This document shows, in pieces, positions 7,218 to 18,541 of a DNA stretch of 64,000 nt (the first letter of the stretch is position 1; the number at the start of each line of letters is the position of its first letter). The notes below the pieces were generated by a model. It was not told where the DNA came from. It ran no database searches and saw only the letters and a program-made list of their open reading frames with translations. The DNA comes from Flavobacterium silvisoli (GTDB lineage Bacteria; Bacteroidota; Bacteroidia; Flavobacteriales; Flavobacteriaceae). The position numbers were made by a program, and so were the translations under genes. Location: positions 232,217-296,216 of the forward strand of contig NZ_SJPE01000002.1 of NCBI RefSeq assembly GCF_004329815.1. The letters run 5' to 3'.

Positions 7218-10040
7218 TTAAGGATTAATCGTCAAACTAACCAAATACATTTGGCCAATTCTACCGGCACCAATTACTTGTAAATAATCTTTGCCTCCAA
7301 TGTTAGAACCGCTGAATTTAATCACCGATTTTAAGGTTGGAATAGCATAACTGATTTGGGCGTCGAATACCGTAATGGCCGGGATAGTACCATCGGCAAA
7401 AGAAGACTGCCACATGTATTCGTCACTCCATCTGGCATTGACGTTAAATCCGAAATTTTTAAACAATTTAGGATTCCCGAATGATCCCTTAATTCTGTGT
7501 TTAGGAGTGTTGAATCCTGCAATAAAAGAAGGATCTTTGGCCTGATCAAAATCAAACTGTGCGTGGTTGTAATTGATTCCCAATTCAAAATCTTTATACA
7601 CTTTTTTAGCCAAGCCAACTCCAAATCCGAATGAATTGATAGTAGTGGCCGAATTAGAATAGATTTGGAATGTTCTTCTGTCTTTTCTTCTCACGGCATC
7701 AATAGCTTCATCAGTATACGGAAGATTTTCCTGAGCTACTCCATAGTATGGCAATACCAGGCGACTGGTACTCAAGAAGTCGTTGTACATGTTGTAGTAT
7801 CCATTCAAATCAACAGATAATCCGTTTTCTAAAACGGTTTTGTATCCCAACTCAAAAGCTTTTACTTGTTCCGGTTTAACCAAATTAGGTTTAGTCGCTA
7901 ATTTTAAAACTGAAGGATCTTGTGTTTGGTCAAATTGTTTAATGGATGCTTCTGTGTAAGCGGGTCTTGTGTAGGCATCAACCCCACTGAAACTTACGGT
8001 AGGATCTTGTCCGGCTGCTATTGCTTCCGAACTTACCGGCAGAGTTTCATGGTATCTTGTTAAGTTAGAGGCTTCGGAACCGATCAAAGCAAATGGTCCT
8101 AAATTTAAACCGATGTATAAATCCTGTGTTGTTGGATTTCTGAATCCGGTTTGGAAAGATGCTCTGAAATTGTGATTTTTATTTACACCCGCTGTATATA
8201 CGAAGGAAATTCTTGGTGAAAACTGACCGTCAAACAATTGAGATTTGTCGTAACGCAATGATCCTGTAAATTTAAGGCGTTCGTCTTTCATGAACTTTTT
8301 CTGCATCTGAACATAGGCTCCGTACTCATCGTAATCAATACCACTGTCTTTATCGGTAAAGATGGTTCCTTTGGAGTCTAACGAATATCTTCTAAACGAT
8401 CCTCCCAATTGAAACTCGGCATATTTAATCAACTCTTTGAAGTTGTAATTCACATCGGAATGGTAAATTTTGGAGTTGTCAATAAACTTAGCTCCGGTAG
8501 CAAAATTAGAATCTTGTCTAACCGCTGTTAATGCGTTGTTGTACTGAGGAGTTCCAGGCTCGTAACGAATTCCGGTTGGTGCATTCGGATTTTCAGGGTC
8601 AACATAAGGCGTTAAAGGCGTAGCCAATCCTGTTGGTGAAATATTAAAATCGGCAAAGTTGCGGGCCAATGCAGCGGCTTGAGTAGCGGTAGCGCCCAAC
8701 TGTATTTGTGAATTTAGGAAAGCCGTGGCGTAATCCGTGAACCAGTTTTTGTCTGCTTTCCAGGTTCTGTTTATGTTCCATGCCGCAAAACGCATATCAT
8801 AGGAATCTCCGGCATCTTCTGTTGTCATGTAAGCGCGCACAAAGAAGTTGCGGTTTTTGATTTCTATCTTACTTTGTTGCATAATGAAATTTTCCAGTCT
8901 GTATCGGTTTGCTCCCTGATACACTGTGTTTCCAACTCCTATTTTATGGGTTCCGATAATTTCAAAATCATTAGCCCACGGTTTGATGTGAACCGAGAAA
9001 TCAGCTTTGATGTTCTCAAGCTTATTGTCATTTAAATCTTTTTCGGCATAACCGGTTCTTGAAACCTGACCTACATCTCTGATGAAAGTAGTCACTTCAT
9101 CACCATATAAATTCAATCCGTCATAGTTTTGGTTGTTGGCGTGTCCTATGGTTCCGCCGCTGACACTTCTTTCGTCATTCGGAATCCACTCGGTGGCTCT
9201 GGTATACGTGAAATTAGCTTTGGCTGCAAAATGTTTGCTGAAAGCATGTGCCGCTCTTATTCCGAAATCCCAGTAATCATTATCCCCGGCTACCTTTTGA
9301 GAAGTCATTCCGTATTTGGCATAAAAACTAAGACCCTGGCTGGTAAACGGACTTTTACTGTTCATAAACAATATCCCGTTAAAAGCATTGGCACCATAAA
9401 GAGCTGATGAAGCTCCGGGAAGCAATTCAACACTGGCGATGTCTAATTCTGACACCCCCACTAAATTACCTAAAACAAAATTCAACGCTGGAGAAGAGTT
9501 ATCCATGCCGTCAACTAATTGCATGAAACGGTTGTTGGCTACTGTGGCAAATCCACGGGTATTAATGGATTTAAAGTTCATACTGCTGGTATTAAAATGA
9601 ACCTCTTTCAGGTTTTCCAATCCTTCATAAAAAGTGGCCGAAGACGTCTTTTTAATGTCATTAATCCCCATGCGTTCCACTGTTACAGGTGATTCCAAAA
9701 TGCGTTCCGGTGTTCTGGATGCTGAAACGATTATTTCATCCAATTTGGTCTCTTCGTCTGCCAGTGCTACGGTAATTTTTTGGTTGTTAGAGGTGATGCT
9801 CACTTTTTTCACTCCATAACCCACACTGGAAACTTCGATGCTGAACGGCGGTTTTTTGGCAGTTGATAAACTGAAATTACCATCACTGTCGGCAATAGTT
9901 CCGGTGCTTTCTCCGACAACTTTGACATTAGCTCCGGGCACGGGCTGACCTTTGTCGTCTTTTACCGAACCGGATACTGAAGTTTGCGCAAAACTGATGC
10001 TGCAAAAAAACAAGGAAACGATAAATAAATAAATTCTCAT
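7218..10040 (-). CDS. TonB-dependent outer-membrane receptor
   Basis: A 940-residue outer-membrane transporter. Residues 1-18 are a signal peptide ending FAQ. A carboxypeptidase-regulatory-like domain follows at about 20-105 (SVSGSVKDDKGQPVPGANV), then the plug domain at about 110-230 (NTRGFATVANNRFMQLVDGM), then the 22-strand barrel to the C-terminus (YLVSLTINP). It is not obviously SusC-type and has no SusD partner. The ligand cannot be read from the sequence; the co-transcribed SGNH lipoprotein downstream suggests an ester-bearing or lipid-like substrate. The upstream region holds a 24-bp palindrome at 10178-10201. Confidence 0.9.
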   Translation of the reverse strand: MRIYLFIVSLFFCSISFAQTSVSGSVKDDKGQPVPGANVKVVGESTGTIADSDGNFSLSTAKKPPFSIEVSSVGYGVKKVSITSNNQKITVALADEETKLDEIIVSASRTPERILESPVTVERMGINDIKKTSSATFYEGLENLKEVHFNTSSMNFKSINTRGFATVANNRFMQLVDGMDNSSPALNFVLGNLVGVSELDIASVELLPGASSALYGANAFNGILFMNSKSPFTSQGLSFYAKYGMTSQKVAGDNDYWDFGIRAAHAFSKHFAAKANFTYTRATEWIPNDERSVSGGTIGHANNQNYDGLNLYGDEVTTFIRDVGQVSRTGYAEKDLNDNKLENIKADFSVHIKPWANDFEIIGTHKIGVGNTVYQGANRYRLENFIMQQSKIEIKNRNFFVRAYMTTEDAGDSYDMRFAAWNINRTWKADKNWFTDYATAFLNSQIQLGATATQAAALARNFADFNISPTGLATPLTPYVDPENPNAPTGIRYEPGTPQYNNALTAVRQDSNFATGAKFIDNSKIYHSDVNYNFKELIKYAEFQLGGSFRRYSLDSKGTIFTDKDSGIDYDEYGAYVQMQKKFMKDERLKFTGSLRYDKSQLFDGQFSPRISFVYTAGVNKNHNFRASFQTGFRNPTTQDLYIGLNLGPFALIGSEASNLTRYHETLPVSSEAIAAGQDPTVSFSGVDAYTRPAYTEASIKQFDQTQDPSVLKLATKPNLVKPEQVKAFELGYKTVLENGLSVDLNGYYNMYNDFLSTSRLVLPYYGVAQENLPYTDEAIDAVRRKDRRTFQIYSNSATTINSFGFGVGLAKKVYKDFELGINYNHAQFDFDQAKDPSFIAGFNTPKHRIKGSFGNPKLFKNFGFNVNARWSDEYMWQSSFADGTIPAITVFDAQISYAIPTLKSVIKFSGSNIGGKDYLQVIGAGRIGQMYLVSLTINP

Positions 10041-10177
10041 TTGGTTGTAAATTTTGTTGGTTTAAGGAACCAATGTACAACTATTTTTTATTGATTCTTA
10101 GAAAATCCCTCGTAATTTTGACAATTATTTACTAATCAGGCTCTTTTTTGACAATCCTTTATTTATTGTTTTTTAAG

Positions 10178-10201
10178 ATATTATTAACGTTTTAATAATA
10201 T
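10178..10201. promoter_or_regulatory. 24-bp A/T-rich palindrome upstream of the TonB receptor
   Basis: Perfect 10-bp arms, ATATTATTAA (10178-10187) and TTAATAATAT (10192-10201), around CGTT. It lies 138 bp upstream of the receptor start and downstream of the glmS terminator. An operator is the simplest reading. It lacks a T-run, so it is not a terminator. The rest of the 284-bp gap shows no gene. Confidence 0.4.
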
Positions 10202-10277
10202 TGCTAAAAAAAATACTATGCGTACATATAAAATTGAATTTCTTTTGCATAAATCATAAAAATAATGACATAAAAAA

Positions 10278-10296
10278 AGCGGGAATCAATCCCGCT
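10278..10296 (-). terminator. glmS terminator
   Basis: Stem AGCGGGA (10278-10284) with TCCCGCT (10290-10296), loop ATCAA, followed on the minus strand by seven T. Confidence 0.88.
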
Positions 10297-10324
10297 CTTT
10301 CTCATTATATCTGTAGAAAATTAT

Positions 10325-12172
10325 TTATTCTACCGTAACCGATTTAGCCAAATTTCTGGGCTGGTCTACATTACAACCTCTCATCACTGCTATGTGATAT
10401 GATAACAATTGTAACGGTATAGTAGTAATCAACGGAGACAAAGCATCCGATGTTTCCGGAATTTCGATTACGTGATCCGCAAGTTCTTTAACCTGTACAT
10501 CACCTTTGGTCACCACGGCAATAATTTTACCGCTTCTTGATTTAATCTCCTGAATGTTACTCACCACTTTATCATAATGTCCTTGTTTGGGTGCAATAAC
10601 TACCACCGGCATCTGCTCATCGATTAATGCAATAGGACCGTGTTTCATCTCAGCTGCCGGGTAACCCTCAGCATGAATATAAGAAATCTCTTTTAACTTT
10701 AAAGCTCCTTCTAAAGCCACCGGAAAATTGTATCCTCTGCCCAGATAAAGACAATTGGGAGCGTCTTTAAATTTGGCCGCTATCTCTTTTGCTTTTTCAT
10801 TAGACTCCAACGCTTCGTGTACTTTTTCCGGAATAACTTCTAATTCCTGCAGATAACGGTAGAAATCTGAATTAGACAGTGTTCCTTTGGCTTTGGCCAA
10901 ACGCAGAGCAATCATGGTCAATACCGTAATTTGTGTGGTAAAAGCTTTGGTTGAAGCCACTCCAATCTCAGGGCCTGCATGGGTATAAGCTCCTGCGTGT
11001 GTTTCTCTTGAAATAGAAGAACCAACCACATTACATACACCAAAAACAAAAGCTCCTTTTTCTTTAGCTAACTTAATAGCCGCTAAGGTATCGGCCGTCT
11101 CACCCGATTGCGAAATAGCAATCACAACGTCGTTAGGATTGATGATCGGATTTCGGTATCGGAACTCTGAGGCGTATTCTACCTCTACCGGTATGCGGGT
11201 AAACTCTTCTATAATGTATTCGGCCACTAAACCGGCGTGCCATGACGTTCCGCAGGCAACAATTAAAATGCGTTGCGCGTGAAGAAATTTTTCTAAATTA
11301 TCTTCTACTCCCGCCATTTGAACAATCCCACTGTTGGCATGAAGCCTTCCTCGGTAGGTATCTTTGATGACATTAGGTTGCTCATAGATTTCTTTCAGCA
11401 TGAAATGATCATACCCCCCTTTTTCAATTTGCTCCAAATTCATCTGAAGCTCCTGTATATAAGGGTCTACCAATGAGTCGTCTTTAATTTTTCTGATTTT
11501 TAAAGGTTTGTGCAGCCTTACGATGGCCATTTCCTCATCTTCTAAATAAATGGCGTTAGACGTATATTCAATAAACGGAGAGGCATCGGAAGCAATGAAA
11601 AATTCGTTTTCACCAACACCAATAGCCAGCGGACTTCCCAAACGGGCTACCACAATTTCATCCGGATTTTCTTTATCGAAAACACAAATAGCATAAGCCC
11701 CCACTACTTGGTTCAGGGCCACCTGGACTGCTTTGCCTAATTTTAGTTTTTCATTTTTCTTTACTTCTTCAATCAGGTTTATCAAAACTTCAGTATCTGT
11801 ATCCGATGAAAAAGTATAGCCTCTGTTCAGCAATTCCTTTTTTAACGGCTCGTAATTTTCGATAATTCCGTTGTGAATAATCACCAGATTTCCAGAATTC
11901 GAAACATGGGGATGCGAATTAATATCGTTCGGAACTCCATGAGTTGCCCAGCGGGTATGTCCCATTCCTATGGTTGCTGCCGATTGGGCAATATCTGATG
12001 ACTTTGACTCTAAATCAGAGACCTTTCCTTTGGTTTTGGCAATCTGAAGATTTTTGCCGTTGTACAACATAATTCCGGCACTGTCATACCCTCTGTATTC
12101 TAATCGCTTCAGTCCTTTTATAATGATAGGATACGCTTCTCTGTATCCAATATATCCAACAATTCCACACAT
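10325..12172 (-). CDS. glmS: Glutamine-fructose-6-phosphate aminotransferase
   Basis: Makes glucosamine-6-phosphate from fructose-6-phosphate and glutamine, the entry to UDP-GlcNAc, peptidoglycan and LPS. The 615-residue protein starts MCGIVGYIG, giving the N-terminal nucleophile cysteine C2 after Met removal. The glutaminase domain spans about 1-225 (YRGYDSAG, HTRWATHG, HNGIIENY). Two SIS isomerase domains follow from about 290 (ACGTSWHAG, SQSGETADT). The C-terminus LAKSVTVE is the normal ending. No glmS ribozyme is visible upstream. It follows a DUF4270 gene by 25 bp and is the last gene of that operon. Confidence 0.98.
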   Translation of the reverse strand: MCGIVGYIGYREAYPIIIKGLKRLEYRGYDSAGIMLYNGKNLQIAKTKGKVSDLESKSSDIAQSAATIGMGHTRWATHGVPNDINSHPHVSNSGNLVIIHNGIIENYEPLKKELLNRGYTFSSDTDTEVLINLIEEVKKNEKLKLGKAVQVALNQVVGAYAICVFDKENPDEIVVARLGSPLAIGVGENEFFIASDASPFIEYTSNAIYLEDEEMAIVRLHKPLKIRKIKDDSLVDPYIQELQMNLEQIEKGGYDHFMLKEIYEQPNVIKDTYRGRLHANSGIVQMAGVEDNLEKFLHAQRILIVACGTSWHAGLVAEYIIEEFTRIPVEVEYASEFRYRNPIINPNDVVIAISQSGETADTLAAIKLAKEKGAFVFGVCNVVGSSISRETHAGAYTHAGPEIGVASTKAFTTQITVLTMIALRLAKAKGTLSNSDFYRYLQELEVIPEKVHEALESNEKAKEIAAKFKDAPNCLYLGRGYNFPVALEGALKLKEISYIHAEGYPAAEMKHGPIALIDEQMPVVVIAPKQGHYDKVVSNIQEIKSRSGKIIAVVTKGDVQVKELADHVIEIPETSDALSPLITTIPLQLLSYHIAVMRGCNVDQPRNLAKSVTVE

Positions 12173-12197
12173 AATAATGTTGCTTAATTAGTTAGTA

Positions 12198-14890
<2,693 letters not shown>

Positions 14891-14928
14891 AATCTATTTT
14901 ACTTTATTTATTGGCAATAAAAAACAGG

Positions 14929-14936
14929 CAAAAGTA
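14929..14936 (-). promoter_or_regulatory. Predicted -7 box for the glgA-like/DUF4270/glmS operon
   Basis: Minus-strand TACTTTTG (14936-14929) fits TAnnTTTG, 39 nt ahead of the start codon. No convincing TTG element is seen at the usual distance. Confidence 0.35.
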
Positions 14937-14967
14937 CAAAAATTTATGCAGTTATTTATGAAAATAG

Positions 14968-14975
14968 TAAGTTTG
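14968..14975 (+). promoter_or_regulatory. Predicted -7 box for panC
   Basis: TAAGTTTG at 14968-14975 fits TAnnTTTG and lies 22 nt before the chosen panC start. It sits inside the longer upstream open frame, which argues for the later ATG. Confidence 0.4.
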
Positions 14976-14996
14976 CAACTCATTTACCGAAAGCCA

Positions 14997-15845
14997 ATGC
15001 TCATTTTTAACACTCAAAATGAATTAGTTTCTCATCTGACTTCTATTTCAAACGCAGCTGCTCCCATTGGTTTTGTGCCTACTATGGGGGCACTTCATCA
15101 GGGACACTTATCGCTGCTCAAAGAGGCATTGCTGCACAACACTACAGTGGTCATCAGTATTTTTGTCAATCCGACCCAATTCAACAATGCTGAAGACCTT
15201 GCCAAATACCCGCGAACGCTCGAAGCCGATATTGAAAAAGTAAAATCCGTTTCCGATAAAATCATCGTTTTTGCGCCCAGCGTTGACGACATTTACGAAG
15301 GGAATACAGTTTCCAAACATTTCGACTTTGACGGATTGGAACATCAAATGGAAGGTCAGTTCCGCCCCGGCCACTTTGACGGGGTAGGCACCATAGTAAA
15401 ACGTCTGTTTGAAATCGTAAAACCCACCAATGCTTATTTTGGCGAAAAAGATTTTCAACAGCTGCAAATCATCAAAAAAATGGTGGAAAAACTGAAAATA
15501 CCGGTCAACATCATAGGCTGTCCAATTTTCAGAGAAACTAACGGTTTGGCCATGAGCTCACGCAACGAGAGATTATCCGCCGAAGAAAAAGAACAAGCTG
15601 CCATCATTTTCAAAACACTGACACAGGCCAAAACTCTTTTTGAAACCAAGACAGCTGATGAAGTATCCGCTTTTGTGGCAGAAACATTCAAAAAACAACC
15701 CGGTTTCGAACTGGAATATTTTACCATAGCCGATGAAGCTACCTTGCAGCCTTGTCATACCAAAAAAGAGACTGAAAAATACCGCGCTTTCATAGCCGTT
15801 TTTGTCAACAATGTCAGATTGATAGATACCATTTCACTAAATTAA
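14997..15845 (+). CDS. panC: Pantothenate synthetase
   Basis: Joins pantoate and beta-alanine with ATP to give pantothenate, the CoA precursor. The protein is 282 residues from the ATG at 14997. [14 protein letters not shown] carries the nucleotide-binding HIGH-like motif, followed by [18 protein letters not shown] and the KMSKS-like loop MSSRNERL. I reject the ATG at 14946 because the 17-residue extension overlaps a promoter box and is not part of the family. panD follows 14 bp later. The order panC-panD-flippase suggests one transcript. Confidence 0.96.
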   Translation: MLIFNTQNELVSHLTSISNAAAPIGFVPTMGALHQGHLSLLKEALLHNTTVVISIFVNPTQFNNAEDLAKYPRTLEADIEKVKSVSDKIIVFAPSVDDIYEGNTVSKHFDFDGLEHQMEGQFRPGHFDGVGTIVKRLFEIVKPTNAYFGEKDFQQLQIIKKMVEKLKIPVNIIGCPIFRETNGLAMSSRNERLSAEEKEQAAIIFKTLTQAKTLFETKTADEVSAFVAETFKKQPGFELEYFTIADEATLQPCHTKKETEKYRAFIAVFVNNVRLIDTISLN

Positions 15846-15859
15846 TTTACCTTTGCCCC

Positions 15860-16210
15860 ATGCAAATTCAAGTAGTAAAATCTAAAATTCACCGCGTAAA
15901 AGTTACCGGTGCCGACTTAAACTATATAGGCAGCATCACCATAGACGAGACGCTGATGGAAGCCTCTAACCTTATCGAGGGTGAAAAGGTATCCATTGTC
16001 AACATCAACAACGGAGAACGTTTCGAAACCTACGCCATCAAAGGCCCGAAAAATTCAGGCGAAATCACACTCAATGGCCCGGCCGCCCGAAAAGTACACA
16101 AGGGAGACATTGTCATCATCATGTCATATGCCCTGATGGATTTTGAAGAAGCAAAAACATTCAAACCTTGGTTGGTCTTCCCCAACGAGAATGATAATTC
16201 CTTGACATAA
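15860..16210 (+). CDS. panD: Aspartate 1-decarboxylase proenzyme
   Basis: Makes beta-alanine from L-aspartate for PanC. The 116-residue chain is the pyruvoyl-dependent type. Self-cleavage is expected between G24 and S25 in YIGSITID, giving the pyruvoyl group at S25. R54-region ([10 protein letters not shown]) and the C-terminal [10 protein letters not shown] are typical. The gene is 14 bp after panC and 3 bp before the next gene. The pyrimidine catabolic cluster at 42-53 kb is a second potential source of beta-alanine in the same cell. Confidence 0.97.
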   Translation: MQIQVVKSKIHRVKVTGADLNYIGSITIDETLMEASNLIEGEKVSIVNINNGERFETYAIKGPKNSGEITLNGPAARKVHKGDIVIIMSYALMDFEEAKTFKPWLVFPNENDNSLT

Positions 16211-16213
16211 CCC

Positions 16214-17176
16214 TTGAAAAATCAAATCGGAAAATGGTTGTCAATTTTGGTGCCGCTCCTTCTGGGTGTGGGCATCATCGTTTACCAGTACAATTCATTC
16301 ACCGAAGCCCAAATCAACGAAATCAAAAGCTATTTTAAAAACGCAGACTACTTCTACATTTACCTCTCGTTGGTTATTGCCCTTTTCGGATTTTGGTCGC
16401 GTGCTTACCGCTGGAAATTCTCTTTGCAACATCTGGGCTACGAAGCAAAGTTTCACAATAACTTCATGGCCGTTTGCATTGCCTACTTGATGAATCTCAC
16501 CGTGCCGCGTTCGGGTGAAATTTCTAGAGCTTTGGTCCTCAAAAAATACGAAAAAATCCCGTTCGACAAAGCCTTCGGAACCATAGTAGCCGAAAGAGTG
16601 GTCGACTTACTCATCTTTTTCCTCTTCGTTTTCATTGGTTTTGTCGTACAATTCAACGTGCTGAAATCCTATGTGTTAGAAAAAATTCCATACGAAAAGC
16701 TCATCCTGTTGCTCATTTTGGGAATCTTGGGAATCATCGTTTTCACGCTGATTTGGATTTACTCAAATTGGGAAATAGTAAACAAACTCAAAGAAAAATT
16801 TTCAGGCCTTATCGAGGGCATGACCAGCATTCTAAAGATGGAAAACAAATGGGCCTTTTTGTTCCATTCGTTCTTCATTTGGTTCACTTACCTTTTGATG
16901 TTTTACGTAACCATCTTTGCATTGAAAGAAACCAGCGACATTGGTATGGGAGCCGTAGTCATTGCCTTTATTTTCGGAAGTCTTACCATCGGATTCACCA
17001 ATAGTGGCTTTGGATTTTATCCATTGGTCATTGCCGAAATCTTCGTTTTATACCACGTGGATAAGCCGGCCGGAATCGCCTTCGGTTGGTTGGTCTGGAC
17101 CTCACAAACCATTCTCATGATTGCTCTTGGAGGGTTGTCGTTTTTATTCCTGCCTATTTTAAACAGAAATAAATAA
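16214..17176 (+). CDS. Lysylphosphatidylglycerol synthase/flippase-type membrane protein (UPF0104)
   Basis: A 320-residue polytopic membrane protein of the UPF0104/LPG_synthase_TM family with about 7-8 membrane helices. The family signatures are NLTVPRSGEISRALVL (about 95-110) and GFTNSGFGFYPLVIAEIF (about 260-277). Without the soluble aminoacyltransferase domain of MprF it cannot make lysyl-PG; such proteins are thought to move lipids or lipid-linked glycans. The start is TTG at 16214, 3 bp after the panD stop; no upstream ATG exists and a later ATG would cut the first helix. Confidence 0.85.
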   Translation: MKNQIGKWLSILVPLLLGVGIIVYQYNSFTEAQINEIKSYFKNADYFYIYLSLVIALFGFWSRAYRWKFSLQHLGYEAKFHNNFMAVCIAYLMNLTVPRSGEISRALVLKKYEKIPFDKAFGTIVAERVVDLLIFFLFVFIGFVVQFNVLKSYVLEKIPYEKLILLLILGILGIIVFTLIWIYSNWEIVNKLKEKFSGLIEGMTSILKMENKWAFLFHSFFIWFTYLLMFYVTIFALKETSDIGMGAVVIAFIFGSLTIGFTNSGFGFYPLVIAEIFVLYHVDKPAGIAFGWLVWTSQTILMIALGGLSFLFLPILNRNK

Positions 17177-17233
17177 TTTTGTTATCTTGCTGATTAATTT
17201 AGCAAAAACGGCTGTTTAACCAAACCCTTATCC

Positions 17234-18493
17234 ATGAAAAAACTTCTTGTATTAGTCTTACTAATTTGTTCCAATAGCATTTTTTCACAAAAGAGAATTA
17301 CCGATACCATCAGTTCTAAAAAGCTGAACGAAAACCGGGAAATTACTATAGGGCTACCGCCGTCTTATGCCAAAAACAGCAAACAGAGCTACCCTATTTT
17401 ACTCTTGCTCGATGGCGATTTCTTGTTTGACCCGTTTCAGGGAGCCTTGAGTTACGGCTACTATTGGGATGATTTACCCGAAGTGATCATCGTGGGCATC
17501 AGCCAAAACAAAAACAACGAGCGCGAAACCGATTGCGCTACCGAAGCTACCACCGGTTTGCCGGATGAAAAAGGAGAAAAATTCTTTGAGTTCATCGGGA
17601 TGGAATTAATCCCGTACATTCAGAAAAATTTCAGAACAGCTCCGTTTAAAATTGTCGCCGGATTAGATACTACCGCCGGATTTTTAAATTGTTACTTATA
17701 CAAAGACAACCCGGTCTTTGATGCCTATATCTCCATGAGTCCGGAATTACCCACCGGCATGGAAGAACAAATTCCCGACCGATTGGCGGCGATTCAAAAA
17801 CCGATTTTTTACTATCACTCTACAGCCGAAGGTGACGTCAAAAAAATGCGCACCCGAATTATGGCGATGGACGAAGAGATAAAAAAAATAAACAACCCGA
17901 AACTGAATTACCGCTTCGAAGACTTCAAAGGCGCCTCCCATTACTCCATGGTTTTGAATTCGATTCCGAGTGCTTTATACCAAATTTTCGCCGTTTATCA
18001 ACCAATTTCCATCACCGAATTTCAGGAAAAAATTGCCACTTTACCCTCGGGTTATGTCGATTATTTAGCCAATAAATACGATGTGCTCGAAAAGTCATTG
18101 GGGTTGAAAGTACAAATTCGTTTAAATGATTTCAAAGCTATTGAAGCGGCCATCATAAAAAATCAGGCGTACAACGAGTTTGATTTACTCTCTCAATTGG
18201 CCCGAAAAAATTATCCGAAAGCGATGCTGGCCGACTACGAAATGGCACAGATGTACGAAAAGAAAGGCGACAATGCCCGAGCCGTAAAGTCTTATTTGGC
18301 GGCCTTTCAAAAAGAAGAAATTGGCGATTTGACCAAAGATATGATGATGGAAAGAGCCGAAGCTCTAAAAGTTAATTTGCCTAAAAAAGGAAAAAAAGGA
18401 AAAGAAGAACCGATAGTAGAGGAAACGCCTCCGGCTGAAACTCCTGCCGATACACCACCGGCTGAAACTCCGGCTGAAGACAAAAAACCTTAA
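17234..18493 (+). CDS. Secreted alpha/beta-hydrolase-fold (esterase D-like) protein, nucleophile replaced
   Basis: A 419-residue protein with signal peptide MKKLLVLVLLICSNSIFSQ. Residues about 30-250 follow the esterase D/Fes fold (YPILLLLDGDFLFDP, VIIVGISQNKNNERETDC). The nucleophile elbow, normally AGHSMGG, reads AGLDTTAG at 142-149, so the catalytic serine is missing; the histidine in GASHYS (H236) is kept. Residues 290-385 are helical with a TPR-like segment (MAQMYEKKGDNARAVKSYLA), and the tail is rich in Pro, Glu and Thr. It may bind rather than cleave. It lies between the flippase gene and radA. Confidence 0.8.
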   Translation: MKKLLVLVLLICSNSIFSQKRITDTISSKKLNENREITIGLPPSYAKNSKQSYPILLLLDGDFLFDPFQGALSYGYYWDDLPEVIIVGISQNKNNERETDCATEATTGLPDEKGEKFFEFIGMELIPYIQKNFRTAPFKIVAGLDTTAGFLNCYLYKDNPVFDAYISMSPELPTGMEEQIPDRLAAIQKPIFYYHSTAEGDVKKMRTRIMAMDEEIKKINNPKLNYRFEDFKGASHYSMVLNSIPSALYQIFAVYQPISITEFQEKIATLPSGYVDYLANKYDVLEKSLGLKVQIRLNDFKAIEAAIIKNQAYNEFDLLSQLARKNYPKAMLADYEMAQMYEKKGDNARAVKSYLAAFQKEEIGDLTKDMMMERAEALKVNLPKKGKKGKEEPIVEETPPAETPADTPPAETPAEDKKP

Positions 18494-18541
18494 AAAAACT
18501 GAGCCAGTCCGACAAGAAATTCGGAATAAATTACAACCCAA

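Noticed and set aside
12173..12197. A glmS ribozyme upstream of glmS
   Set aside because: Only 25 bp separate glmS from the preceding gene and no ribozyme core is visible.
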